The notes under the pieces were generated by a model. It was not told the origin of the DNA and ran no database searches. It saw nothing but the letters and a program-made list of their open reading frames with translations. Positions 8,516-16,439 of a stretch of 64,000 nt of DNA are shown here, piece by piece. Position 1 is the first letter of the stretch. Each line of letters opens with the position of its first letter. The stretch comes from Hyphomonas sp. (GTDB lineage Bacteria > Pseudomonadota > Alphaproteobacteria > Caulobacterales > Hyphomonadaceae). Location of the stretch: contig JACKIK010000002.1 of the NCBI GenBank assembly GCA_020638455.1, positions 806,001 through 870,000 on the forward strand. The letters are read 5' to 3'. The position numbers and the translations under genes are program-made.

Positions 8516-8541
8516 GTAACCAATCGGCTCAGTCCTTCGAA
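8516..8541 (+). promoter_or_regulatory. Sigma-F-type promoter (GTAACC-N16-CGAA)
   Basis: GTAACC at 8516-8521, exactly 16 nt, then CGAA at 8538-8541. This equals the consensus described for Caulobacter sigma-F. It points at the exported protein beginning at 8611, giving a leader of roughly 60 nt, and the sigF-nrsF pair lies immediately on the other side. Confidence 0.75.
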
Positions 8542-8610
8542 TTCAAAAGGACAGACTGGCAGTCAGTCTGCATCCAACCAGCCAAAAGCTGCCATCAAAG
8601 GACCTTTGTG

Positions 8611-8892
8611 ATGAAAAAGTTCTCCGCCGCCGTCGTAGTTGCCACACTGGCACTGATGGCGCCCATGCCCGCTTTCGCCCATCATAAGGTGGGTCACCCC
8701 GATTTCCGACCCATCCGCGCAGCCTCCCTAGCCGCGCCTGCGAAGCCAGATCCAATGAAATGCGGCGACGACATGATGAAGTCGGCGCCTGAAGCAAAGG
8801 AGAAGACGCGTTCCTGCTGCGAAAAAGGCAAAGCAGGCGCGACTTCTGATGTCCTCGATGGCGTCGCTCACATATCGAAGCCTCAGAGCTAA
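8611..8892 (+). CDS. Small exported His/Cys/Met-rich protein, likely sigma-F target
   Basis: A 93-residue protein with a signal peptide (MKKFSAAVVVATLALMAPMP) cleaved after Ala-Phe-Ala. The mature chain of about 70 residues starts His-His-Lys-Val-Gly-His-Pro and later has Met-Lys-Cys-Gly-Asp-Asp-Met-Met and Ser-Cys-Cys-Glu-Lys, so His, Met and three Cys are available as soft-metal ligands. The ATG at 8611 is chosen over an upstream in-frame ATG at 8479 because an AAAGGA site sits 8 nt before it, the signal peptide starts there, and the upstream frame crosses the promoter. I do not recognise the family; a periplasmic metal-binding or buffering role is inferred from composition and from the sigma-F promoter. 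Confidence 0.75.
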   Translation: MKKFSAAVVVATLALMAPMPAFAHHKVGHPDFRPIRAASLAAPAKPDPMKCGDDMMKSAPEAKEKTRSCCEKGKAGATSDVLDGVAHISKPQS

Positions 8893-9080
8893 TGCCGTGC
8901 GCAACCGTTGCGGAGTCAAGACTGCCCATGCCTGCCGTGCCGTGTCGGGAACCGCCGTTTGCTGGACCCCTGCACTGCAAGGAACAGTCGAAAAGACATG
9001 TTTCGCCTGTAGTAAATTGCACCGCTGTGTTGCCCGACGCGTCAATGAAGCCTTTGTATTCGTCAACGCAAAATCGCCTC

Positions 9081-9113
9081 ACGTTGCTGTGACGTTGGGC
9101 CTTCAACGTTGAA
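9081..9113. promoter_or_regulatory. Operator-like palindrome upstream of the cus operon
   Basis: TTCAACGTTGAA at 9102-9113 is a perfect 12-bp palindrome lying 30 nt before the ATG at 9144. ACGTTG also occurs at 9081-9086 and 9092-9097, the latter pairing with CAACGT at 9104-9109. The cluster sits where a repressor or activator of the downstream operon would bind. The cognate regulator is not identified. Confidence 0.4.
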
Positions 9114-9143
9114 ATATTAACAAAGATCGTCCTAAGTTGGTTC

Positions 9144-9566
9144 ATGCGTCTGCTTTACCGCCTCCTGATGACCCTGATGATTGCGGTTTTCGCGGCTCAG
9201 CCCGTCATGGCATGCTGTCTGACCGGGCATCAAAGTGCGCAGGCGACGGTCGAGCACGCAGAACCGCCCTGTCACGACGCTGTGAACGAGGGCACGACAG
9301 ATTCTTCGGATAACAAGGGCAACGCCTCAGCACCTTCTGATTGCCCGGGATGCGTCGATTGCGACATGCTGATGTTAGCAGCGCCGGCCCCGGACAACTT
9401 GGGTCTTGTGACGGCCAACGTATTTGATGATCCGGGACTGATCGCTGCGGAAGCACGATCTGAGGAGTTCGAACCACGTCTCCTCGTCCTCTCGACCGGT
9501 CCACCGCGAAATTTTTCGCCACCGCTCTATACGCCGATTTCCCTGAAGCAGCGCCTGCAGATCTGA
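9144..9566 (+). CDS. Exported Cys/His-rich protein preceding the Cus operon
   Basis: A 140-residue protein with a hydrophobic export signal (MRLLYRLLMTLMIAVFAAQP) cleaved near Val-Met-Ala, exposing Cys-Cys-Leu-Thr-Gly-His. Further ligands follow: Pro-Pro-Cys-His-Asp, then Asp-Cys-Pro-Gly-Cys-Val-Asp-Cys-Asp-Met. The C-terminus is Pro-rich and ends Ile-Ser-Leu-Lys-Gln-Arg-Leu-Gln-Ile. Small proteins of this build often precede RND copper pumps, but I cannot name the family. It is 63 nt upstream of the TolC-like gene and probably shares its transcript. Periplasmic copper or silver capture ahead of the pump is an inference. Confidence 0.72.
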   Translation: MRLLYRLLMTLMIAVFAAQPVMACCLTGHQSAQATVEHAEPPCHDAVNEGTTDSSDNKGNASAPSDCPGCVDCDMLMLAAPAPDNLGLVTANVFDDPGLIAAEARSEEFEPRLLVLSTGPPRNFSPPLYTPISLKQRLQI

Positions 9567-9629
9567 GACGGAGCGGCCCGCAAACGCGGTGTCTAGCCCC
9601 TCGTCTCAAACCATCAAGGCGCTACTCCC

Positions 9630-10847
9630 ATGTATTCTCCACTCAGAAACGGGCTGCTCTTCGCAGCCCTGGCGCTCGCGGCAGTCGCACTGCCGGCCGC
9701 ATCTCAATCGCTTGAAGAACTCGATGCGCGTCTGCGCCAGCATCCATCGATAGAAGCCCTCACTCAACGAGCTGATGCGGGCCGCGAGCGGGCCGTCGCT
9801 GCGACCGCCCTGCCCGATCCCGTGGTCTCGCTCGGCGTCAACAATTTCCCGATCTTCGATCCGTCGTTCAACGCGTTCCTCCCGACCAACAAGGCCGTCG
9901 GTGTCAGCCAGGCCATTCCCAGCCGTGCGGGCCGCGAGGCTCGATCCGGCGAGGCACGCGCCATGGCTGTGCAAACCGATCGGCTTCGGGACGCCCAGCT
10001 GGCGATGCTGCACGGCGAACTCGTCGCACTGCTTCACGAGAAGCAAAGCATCGCCGGCCAGCAGGAACTCGCAGAAAGCCGCCGCGTAAAATATGACGAA
10101 CTGACAGAGGTTGCCGCGGCCGAAATCGATGCTGGGCGTCCTGCCGTTTTCCGGCTCGCCGAGATCGAGGCTGAACGCACCCGCGTCGCCCGAGAGCTCG
10201 TCGTCCTGAAGCAGCGTGAGGCTGAAATCGATGCGCGCCTTGTCGACCTGACAGGTCTCGTGCCGACTACCCCCGCGCCGCCGGTCGAGCCTGCCAGCTG
10301 GAGCGGCGAGGCCCGCGACTTTCACGCCGTCCGGGTCGCCGAGGCCGGGATGGATGTCGCAGGCTACGCCATCGACGGCGCAGAGGCGGCCTGGAAACCC
10401 AACTGGGGCGCGCAGCTGACCTATCAGCAGCGCGACGCGGGCGCCAACTTTGCGGGTGATGACTGGGTCTCAGGCATGGTGACCTTCAGCGTTCCATTCT
10501 GGTCCGGCCGCAGTCAGGCGCCGCGACTGCGGGCCGCGAAAGCCGACCGGGCGAGCGCCGAAATGCAGTATCAGGCTGCTGCCCGCAGCGCTGCCGCCCG
10601 GTACGCTGCCGAAACAGCCGCCTGGAAGGCTGCGAAAGAAACGATTGCGGTCCTCGCGCAAAACATCGCCGCCGTGGACGACGAGATCGCCGCTCAATTG
10701 ACGATCTACGAGTCCGGCGTCGGCACCTATGCCCCGATCATCGACGGCGAGATCGCGATCCTTAAACTGCGTGCGGATATCGCCGCCGAAGAGGCGCGCA
10801 GGGCGGGGGCCGCGTCGCGTATCAACGCCCTTCTGGTGCAACCATGA
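9630..10847 (+). CDS. cusC: TolC-family outer-membrane efflux protein, CusC-like
   Basis: A 405-residue protein with a signal peptide ending at Ala-Ala-Ser-Gln-Ser and two repeated coiled-coil halves typical of TolC-type channels. A Pro-Asp-Pro-Val-Val-Ser-Leu-Gly-Val-Asn-Asn-Phe segment near residue 65 resembles the CusC/CzcC group. It forms the outer-membrane duct of a tripartite heavy-metal pump. Its stop overlaps the start of cusB by 4 nt (ATGA), and the whole set cusC-cusB-cusA-cusF is chained by 4-nt overlaps, so it is one operon with coupled translation. Confidence 0.88.
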   Translation: MYSPLRNGLLFAALALAAVALPAASQSLEELDARLRQHPSIEALTQRADAGRERAVAATALPDPVVSLGVNNFPIFDPSFNAFLPTNKAVGVSQAIPSRAGREARSGEARAMAVQTDRLRDAQLAMLHGELVALLHEKQSIAGQQELAESRRVKYDELTEVAAAEIDAGRPAVFRLAEIEAERTRVARELVVLKQREAEIDARLVDLTGLVPTTPAPPVEPASWSGEARDFHAVRVAEAGMDVAGYAIDGAEAAWKPNWGAQLTYQQRDAGANFAGDDWVSGMVTFSVPFWSGRSQAPRLRAAKADRASAEMQYQAAARSAAARYAAETAAWKAAKETIAVLAQNIAAVDDEIAAQLTIYESGVGTYAPIIDGEIAILKLRADIAAEEARRAGAASRINALLVQP

Positions 10848-12652
10848 ACCGCCGCCTTCTCCTCCTCACCGTTGCGACTTCCGCCGCGCTGCTTGCCGCC
10901 TGCAGCGATGCCTCTGGCGTGCGCTCCCAGGGCAGCTCTGCGGGCGCGGGGACTTCAACTGACGCTCAGGCGGCCTCGTACACCTGTCCTATGCATCCGC
11001 ATTATATCTCGACAGACGCAGGCGGTTCCTGTCCGATCTGCGGCATGGACCTCGTGCCGGTCAGCGGGACCACCGCAAGCGCGGGGCGCGGTGATATCCT
11101 CTATTACAAGAACCCTATGGGTCAGCCGGACACTTCGCCGGTTCCCAAGAAAGACTTCATGGGGATGGACTACATACCGGTCTATGCAGATGAAGCCGCC
11201 GAACCTGGCGTTGTCGTTTCCCCGGAAATGATCCAGACGATGGGGATACGGACGGTCAGGGCAGAGACCGCGGCCTTCGGGCGCTCGCTGCGCGCGTTCG
11301 GCACGGTCGAGACCAATGACCGTCTCGAAAACGTCTCCGTCGCGCGTCTCGAAGGCTGGATCGATACTCTGACCGTGCGCGCCGAAGGCGACCTGGTCCG
11401 ACCGGGCGCTCTGCTCTACCGCGTCTACAGCCCTGACCTGATCGCCGCGCAGAAAGATTATCTCAACGCCTTCGCCATCGGCAACGACAAGCGGATTGCC
11501 GCCGTGCGCCAGCGCCTGCGCTCGCTCGGCATGCAGGACGCCGCGATCAACCGCGTGGCCGAGACCCGTGCGGTCATCGAGCGGGTACCTGTCTATGCCG
11601 AAGCAGGTGGGACTGTCGCGGCTCTCGAGGTGCGCGAAGGCGACTATGTCAAACCCGGCACGCCAATCCTGCGCCTGCAATCCTATGCGGGCGTCTGGAT
11701 AATGGCGGCGGTTCCGGAAACGGACCTGTCGCTGATCGAGACCGGTTTCCCGGTTCGCTTGTCCTTCCCCAGCGCGCCAGAGGCGCCCGGTACCGGCGTG
11801 ATCGACTATATCTATCCGACCATCGATCCGAAAACCCGCACTGCCCAGGTACGCATTGAGATCGACAATGCCGACGGTTTCCTTCGTCCGGGCGCGTATG
11901 CCGACATCGCCATCGATATCCCCGGCAAGTCCCACCTGTCTGTGCCCAGCGAAGCCGTGCTACAGGACAGCCGTGGCACACAAGTGATCATCGCACTTGG
12001 AGAGGGACGGTTCACGGGCCGGGCCGTGACGACCGGCATCCAGGCCAAGGGCCGCACGGAGATCCTGTCGGGTTTGACCGCTGGTGACGAAGTCGTCGCG
12101 AGCGGCCAGTTCCTGCTCGACAGCGAGGCCAACCTTCGTGAAGGTCTCGCCAAGCTGCAGGGGCCCGCCGCTGTCACGGCCGGACCGGATACGCCGCTGT
12201 CGGAACTGCCGGTCGATGCGGCGACACTTGCGAATATAGATCATTTTACGGACATGGCGCTCTATTTCCACGAAGCGCTGACGGATAACTACCGGATCGA
12301 TGCGCGCTTCGTGGACCCTGCCCTCTTCCTTGGCGAAACGCTGCGCGCACGTTTTGCGCAGACCAAGCTTGAGCCTGTTCTCGAAGAGGCAGAGGCCGCC
12401 CTTCGCGCCGCGAAGACGGCAGATGATGGCTCCGCCTTGGCGGATAATCTCGCCCGGCTGATGACCGCGCTCGAACCCTGGCTCCTCGACGGCGCGCCTG
12501 TCCATTACCGCGAAGCGGGCCTCACCTTGTTCAAGGAGACCGGAACAGGCCGGCTCTGGCTGCAGGAAGGCACGACGCCGCGCAATCCGTATACAGATGG
12601 GCAGGCAGAGCCTGTCGCCTGGCCTGACCCGATGGCGGGTATCCAGCCATGA
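10844..12652 (+). CDS. cusB: CusB-like periplasmic adaptor with heavy-metal-binding domain and C-terminal extension
   Basis: A 602-residue membrane fusion protein. The N-terminus has a lipoprotein-like signal (Leu-Leu-Ala-Ala-Cys). A heavy-metal-binding domain with TCPMHPHYIS and CPICGMDLVPV (C48, C63, C66) follows, then a second degenerate copy around residues 86-108 with Phe-Met-Gly-Met-Asp-Tyr. Barrel-sandwich, hairpin and beta-barrel regions make the adaptor body to about residue 440. The last about 150 residues are an extension whose Arg-Asn-Pro-Tyr motif and Trp-Leu strand resemble DUF3347, but without that family's Cys-Pro-Met. It links CusA to CusC and hands Cu(I) or Ag(I) to the pump. 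Confidence 0.9.
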   Translation: MNRRLLLLTVATSAALLAACSDASGVRSQGSSAGAGTSTDAQAASYTCPMHPHYISTDAGGSCPICGMDLVPVSGTTASAGRGDILYYKNPMGQPDTSPVPKKDFMGMDYIPVYADEAAEPGVVVSPEMIQTMGIRTVRAETAAFGRSLRAFGTVETNDRLENVSVARLEGWIDTLTVRAEGDLVRPGALLYRVYSPDLIAAQKDYLNAFAIGNDKRIAAVRQRLRSLGMQDAAINRVAETRAVIERVPVYAEAGGTVAALEVREGDYVKPGTPILRLQSYAGVWIMAAVPETDLSLIETGFPVRLSFPSAPEAPGTGVIDYIYPTIDPKTRTAQVRIEIDNADGFLRPGAYADIAIDIPGKSHLSVPSEAVLQDSRGTQVIIALGEGRFTGRAVTTGIQAKGRTEILSGLTAGDEVVASGQFLLDSEANLREGLAKLQGPAAVTAGPDTPLSELPVDAATLANIDHFTDMALYFHEALTDNYRIDARFVDPALFLGETLRARFAQTKLEPVLEEAEAALRAAKTADDGSALADNLARLMTALEPWLLDGAPVHYREAGLTLFKETGTGRLWLQEGTTPRNPYTDGQAEPVAWPDPMAGIQP

Positions 12653-15600
12653 GCGCGCCAGACGATCTCTCCGGCCGCGATCCGTCTCGTTCCTGGGTTG
12701 CGGGCCTCATTTCCTGGTCGGTTCGGAACCAGCTCATCGTGCTCGTCCTCGCCGCCGCGCTGGCGGTTGCTGGCTGGCTGGCGGTGGAGCGCACACCGCT
12801 CGATGCGATACCCGATCTCACAGACACGCAGGTCATCATCCGCACCGACTTTCCAGGTCAGAGCCCGCAAATCGTCGAAGACCTCGTCACCTATCCGCTC
12901 TCGACGAACCTGCTCGGCCTGCCGAAGACGAAAGACGTACGCGCCACCTCGATGTTCGGGACAAGCTTTGTCTACGTGATCTTCGAGGACGATGTGGATC
13001 TTTACTGGGCCCGCTCGCGCGTCCTTGAAGCCCTCTCGCGTCTGGGCTCGGCTCTGCCCGATGGCGCAGTCCCTCGGATCGGGCCGGACGCGACCGGCGT
13101 GGGATGGGTTTACCAGTATGCGCTGGTCGACAAGACGGGAAGCACTGATCTTGCCGAGCTTCGCTCCCTCCAGGACTGGTTCCTGAAGCTCGAACTGGCC
13201 GGCGTGGAAGGCGTCGCCGAGATTGCATCGGTAGGAGGCTTCGTCCGCGAATACCAGGTCCTGATCGATCCCAACGCGCTGCGCAGTTATGACCTACCCA
13301 TCGGCCGGGTCCGGGACGCAGTGCGCGCGGCGTCCAGCGAAGTCGGCGGGCGTGTTCTCGAACAGGCCGAAACCGAGTTCGTCATCCGCTCGTCCGGCTA
13401 CGTTGATGAACGCGCCGATCTTGAAGAGGTGGTTCTCTATGCACAGAATGGCACACCCGTCCTTCTGCGCGATGTCGCACGCATCATTGAAGGCCCGGCG
13501 CTGCGCCGCGGCGTTGTGGAACTGAACGGCGAAGGAGAGACTGTCGCAGGCATCGTCATCATGCGCGATGGCGAGAACGCTCTGCAGGTCATCAGCCGTG
13601 TAAAGGACAAGCTCGCCGAACTCCAGCGCGGCCTGCCGGACGGCGTCGAGATCGTCACTGTCTATGACCGCGCCCCGCTCATCGAAGGCGCCGTCGCATA
13701 CCTCAAAGAGAAACTGATCGAGGAAGGCATCGTGGTCGCGCTGGTGATCCTCGTCTTCCTATTGCATGTGCGCTCGTCCCTCGTCGCGGTGATCACCCTG
13801 CCGCTGGGCGTGCTTGGCGCTTTCCTCATCATGTCGCTGCAAGGCGTCACCGCCAACATCATGAGCCTTGGCGGCATCGCCATCGCCATCGGCGCCATGG
13901 TGGATGCCTCAATTGTGCTGGTCGAGAACGCGAGCCGCAGGCTCTCAGAACTTGGCGACAGGATCGATGCGAAAGCCCGCCGCGCCGCCCTCATCGAGGC
14001 GGCGCAGGAAGTCGGTCCCGGCATCTTCTTCTCGCTCCTGATCATCACCGTTTCATTCCTGCCAGTGTTCGCACTGACCGGTGAAAGCTACCGCCTGTTC
14101 AGCCCGCTCGCCTTCACCAAAACCTATGCCATGGCATTCGCCGCCATCCTGTCAGTCACGCTGGTACCGGTCCTGATGCTGCATCTGATGCGCGGCAAGT
14201 TCCGGCGCGAGGAAGCTAATCCGCTGAACGTATTTTTCATATGGGCCTACAAGCCCATCCTGCACCTCGCGTTGAGGTTCAAGTGGGTGACCGTTGGCGT
14301 CGCCCTTGCGCTCACTGCCAGCGTGATTGTTCCTGCGCAGCGCATCGGCTCGGAATTCATGCCCGCGCTCTACGAGGGCGAACTCCTTTACATGCCGATC
14401 ACCCTGCCCGGCGCCTCCGCGACCAAGATGCGCGAAATCCTCGGCCAGACGAACCGCGTGATAATGACCGTGCCGGAAGTCGAGCGCGTTTTCGGCAAGG
14501 CCGGCCGCGCCGACACGGCCACCGACCCCGCGCCGCTGACCATGATCGAGACCTGGGTCCACCTGAAGCCGAAAGAAGAGTGGCGGCCCGGCCTGACGCC
14601 GGAAGCCCTGCAGGACGAACTCAACCAACGCCTCCAGATGCCAGGCCTCGTCAATTCCTGGGGTTACCCGATCAAGATCCGCATGGACATGGTCTCGACT
14701 GGCGTGCGCACGCCTATCGGCGTGAAAGTCACCGGCGACAGCCTCGCGGAGATCGAGCGCATCGCCCGCGACATCGAAGCGGTCGTGGCCAAACTGCCCG
14801 GCACGCGGTCAGCCTTTGCCGACCGGGTGCTCGGCGGCAAATTTCTTGAGATCACGCCCGACCGGGGCGAACTTGCCCGGCGCAATATCGACATGGGAAC
14901 CTTTCAGACCGTGGTGCAAAGCGCCCTCGGCGGCATGCGGCTCGCCCAGTCCGTCGAGGGCCGGGAACGCTATGACATCATCCTGCGCTATGACCGGCCT
15001 TTCCGCGAAGTCGCCGGCGACCTCGAAACGATCCTCGTACCCACTCCAACGGGCGCACACGTCCCGCTCGGAGAACTCGCGGCCATCGCCTATACCGAGG
15101 GCCCGCCGATGATACGCTCCGAGAATGCCCGGCTCACCGGTTGGGTGTTCGTCGATATCGCCGGACGCGACATGGGTAGCTATGTCACCGAAGCACGCGA
15201 AGCCGTCGCCGCAGCCGTCGAGCTGCCCGCCGGTTATGCCGTGACATTCTCGGGCCAGTACGAACAACTCGCAGAAGCCAATGCCCGCCTAGCGATCGCC
15301 ATCCCCGCCGCGATCACCCTGATCTTCCTTCTGTTGATGCTGCATTTCGGACGGCTCGACCGGACACTGATCATCATGGCAAGCCTGCCCTTCGGCCTGA
15401 TAGGCGGTATATGGGCGGTCTGGCTGGCAGGCTACAACCTCTCAGTCGCGGTCGCCGTGGGCTTTATCGCACTTGGCGGCATAGCTGCGGAAACCGCTGT
15501 GATCATGCTGCTCTATATCGACGGCGAAGTGCGCAAAGCCCAGCCCCGGACACATGCCGACCTCTTTGCCGCCATTAGCCGCGGCGCCGCCATGCGCGTC

Positions 15601-15858
15601 CGGCCGAAGCTGATGACCGTATTTACGCTGCTGGTAGGGCTCGCCCCGATCTTTCTGACCGAAGGGCTGGGTTCAGACGTCATGCGCCGGATCGCCCTGC
15701 CGATGCTGGGCGGCATGGCCTCGACGCTGATCCTCACCCTGATCGTCATCCCGGCGATCTACTATATCCGGACCGGGTTCCAGCTTTCCGCGGGCGCAGA
15801 AACCATATCCGATGACGCCCACCCCGACTTAACTGAAGCAAAAGGAGACCTGACATGA
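12649..15858 (+). CDS. cusA: Heavy-metal RND pump CusA (Cu/Ag)
   Basis: A 1069-residue HME-type RND transporter with two sets of membrane helices and two large periplasmic loops. The proton-relay signature GAMVDASIVLVEN lies in helix 4. The three methionines that bind Cu(I)/Ag(I) in E. coli CusA are conserved: M582 (Leu-Leu-Tyr-Met), M632 (Ala-Pro-Leu-Thr-Met) and M681 (Arg-Met-Asp-Met), so the substrate is monovalent copper or silver rather than Zn/Co/Cd. Its start overlaps cusB by 4 nt and its stop overlaps the CusF-like gene by 4 nt. Confidence 0.95.
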   Translation: MSAPDDLSGRDPSRSWVAGLISWSVRNQLIVLVLAAALAVAGWLAVERTPLDAIPDLTDTQVIIRTDFPGQSPQIVEDLVTYPLSTNLLGLPKTKDVRATSMFGTSFVYVIFEDDVDLYWARSRVLEALSRLGSALPDGAVPRIGPDATGVGWVYQYALVDKTGSTDLAELRSLQDWFLKLELAGVEGVAEIASVGGFVREYQVLIDPNALRSYDLPIGRVRDAVRAASSEVGGRVLEQAETEFVIRSSGYVDERADLEEVVLYAQNGTPVLLRDVARIIEGPALRRGVVELNGEGETVAGIVIMRDGENALQVISRVKDKLAELQRGLPDGVEIVTVYDRAPLIEGAVAYLKEKLIEEGIVVALVILVFLLHVRSSLVAVITLPLGVLGAFLIMSLQGVTANIMSLGGIAIAIGAMVDASIVLVENASRRLSELGDRIDAKARRAALIEAAQEVGPGIFFSLLIITVSFLPVFALTGESYRLFSPLAFTKTYAMAFAAILSVTLVPVLMLHLMRGKFRREEANPLNVFFIWAYKPILHLALRFKWVTVGVALALTASVIVPAQRIGSEFMPALYEGELLYMPITLPGASATKMREILGQTNRVIMTVPEVERVFGKAGRADTATDPAPLTMIETWVHLKPKEEWRPGLTPEALQDELNQRLQMPGLVNSWGYPIKIRMDMVSTGVRTPIGVKVTGDSLAEIERIARDIEAVVAKLPGTRSAFADRVLGGKFLEITPDRGELARRNIDMGTFQTVVQSALGGMRLAQSVEGRERYDIILRYDRPFREVAGDLETILVPTPTGAHVPLGELAAIAYTEGPPMIRSENARLTGWVFVDIAGRDMGSYVTEAREAVAAAVELPAGYAVTFSGQYEQLAEANARLAIAIPAAITLIFLLLMLHFGRLDRTLIIMASLPFGLIGGIWAVWLAGYNLSVAVAVGFIALGGIAAETAVIMLLYIDGEVRKAQPRTHADLFAAISRGAAMRVRPKLMTVFTLLVGLAPIFLTEGLGSDVMRRIALPMLGGMASTLILTLIVIPAIYYIRTGFQLSAGAETISDDAHPDLTEAKGDLT

Positions 15859-16313
15859 ACACCCTTAACCTGATCACCGCGAGCCTCGCCGCACTCGGTC
15901 TCGCCGCCTGCGGCAACCCGCAGGAAGTCCGCCCAGCCGAAACAATGGCAGCGGAGGCGCCGATGGAGATGGCGGCCGAGACCGCGCCGACGGAGATGGC
16001 CAGTTCTGACATGTCCGGTGCCAGCGAGCGGATCGGCCGTGCGACGGGCACGATCAAATCCGTGGCGGGCCAATCGGACTTCCTGACCATCGATCACGGC
16101 CCCATTGACGGCGTTGGCATGGGCGCGATGACCATGGGTTTCGATATCGCAGGTGATGTCGACCTCACTGGATTTTCCGAAGGCGACACTGTCGCGTTCG
16201 AGGTCAAGCAAGGCCGCGACGGAAGCTACCGTATCATGTCGATCTGCAACACAGGGACCGAGGGCGCTGATTGCCTGGACACCAGAATCGCACGTCCGGG
16301 CAACCCCGAATGA
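15855..16313 (+). CDS. cusF: CusF-like copper chaperone, lipoprotein
   Basis: A 152-residue protein with a lipobox (Leu-Ala-Ala-Cys at 16-19), a Met/Glu/Ala-rich linker and a CusF OB-fold from about residue 60. Aligned by eye with E. coli CusF, the ligands H36, M47 and M49 correspond to H81, M92 and M94 (Gly-Ala-Met-Thr-Met). The tryptophan that caps Cu(I) in CusF is replaced by M89, which would change the site. The C-terminus has two cysteines (Ser-Ile-Cys-Asn, Asp-Cys-Leu). It should shuttle copper to CusB in the periplasm. The ATG at 15855 overlaps the cusA stop. Confidence 0.82.
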   Translation: MNTLNLITASLAALGLAACGNPQEVRPAETMAAEAPMEMAAETAPTEMASSDMSGASERIGRATGTIKSVAGQSDFLTIDHGPIDGVGMGAMTMGFDIAGDVDLTGFSEGDTVAFEVKQGRDGSYRIMSICNTGTEGADCLDTRIARPGNPE

Positions 16314-16439
16314 GCCGGATTGGACGCCGGCGGGTTTGTGCCGGTCTGAGACTTCGCGCTTGATGCCGGTGATGCTCCCGGCCGCTTTGTGGAGCGGTGT
16401 GACTGACCGGCAAAAAGGAAATGCGTGCCAATCGGCGAC

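Larger units (their letters stand above)
8202..8610. other. Divergent regulatory region between sigF and a small exported protein
   Basis: No gene is supported in these 409 nt. The stretch carries a sigma-F promoter match on each strand (8390-8414 and 8516-8541), oriented outward toward sigF and toward the small exported protein at 8611. Long leaders result: about 180 nt for sigF and about 60 nt for the small gene. Confidence 0.6.

Noticed and set aside
8479..8610. N-terminal extension of the small exported protein from an ATG at 8479
   Set aside because: It reads through the sigma-F promoter and would bury the signal peptide; the ATG at 8611 has a good ribosome site.
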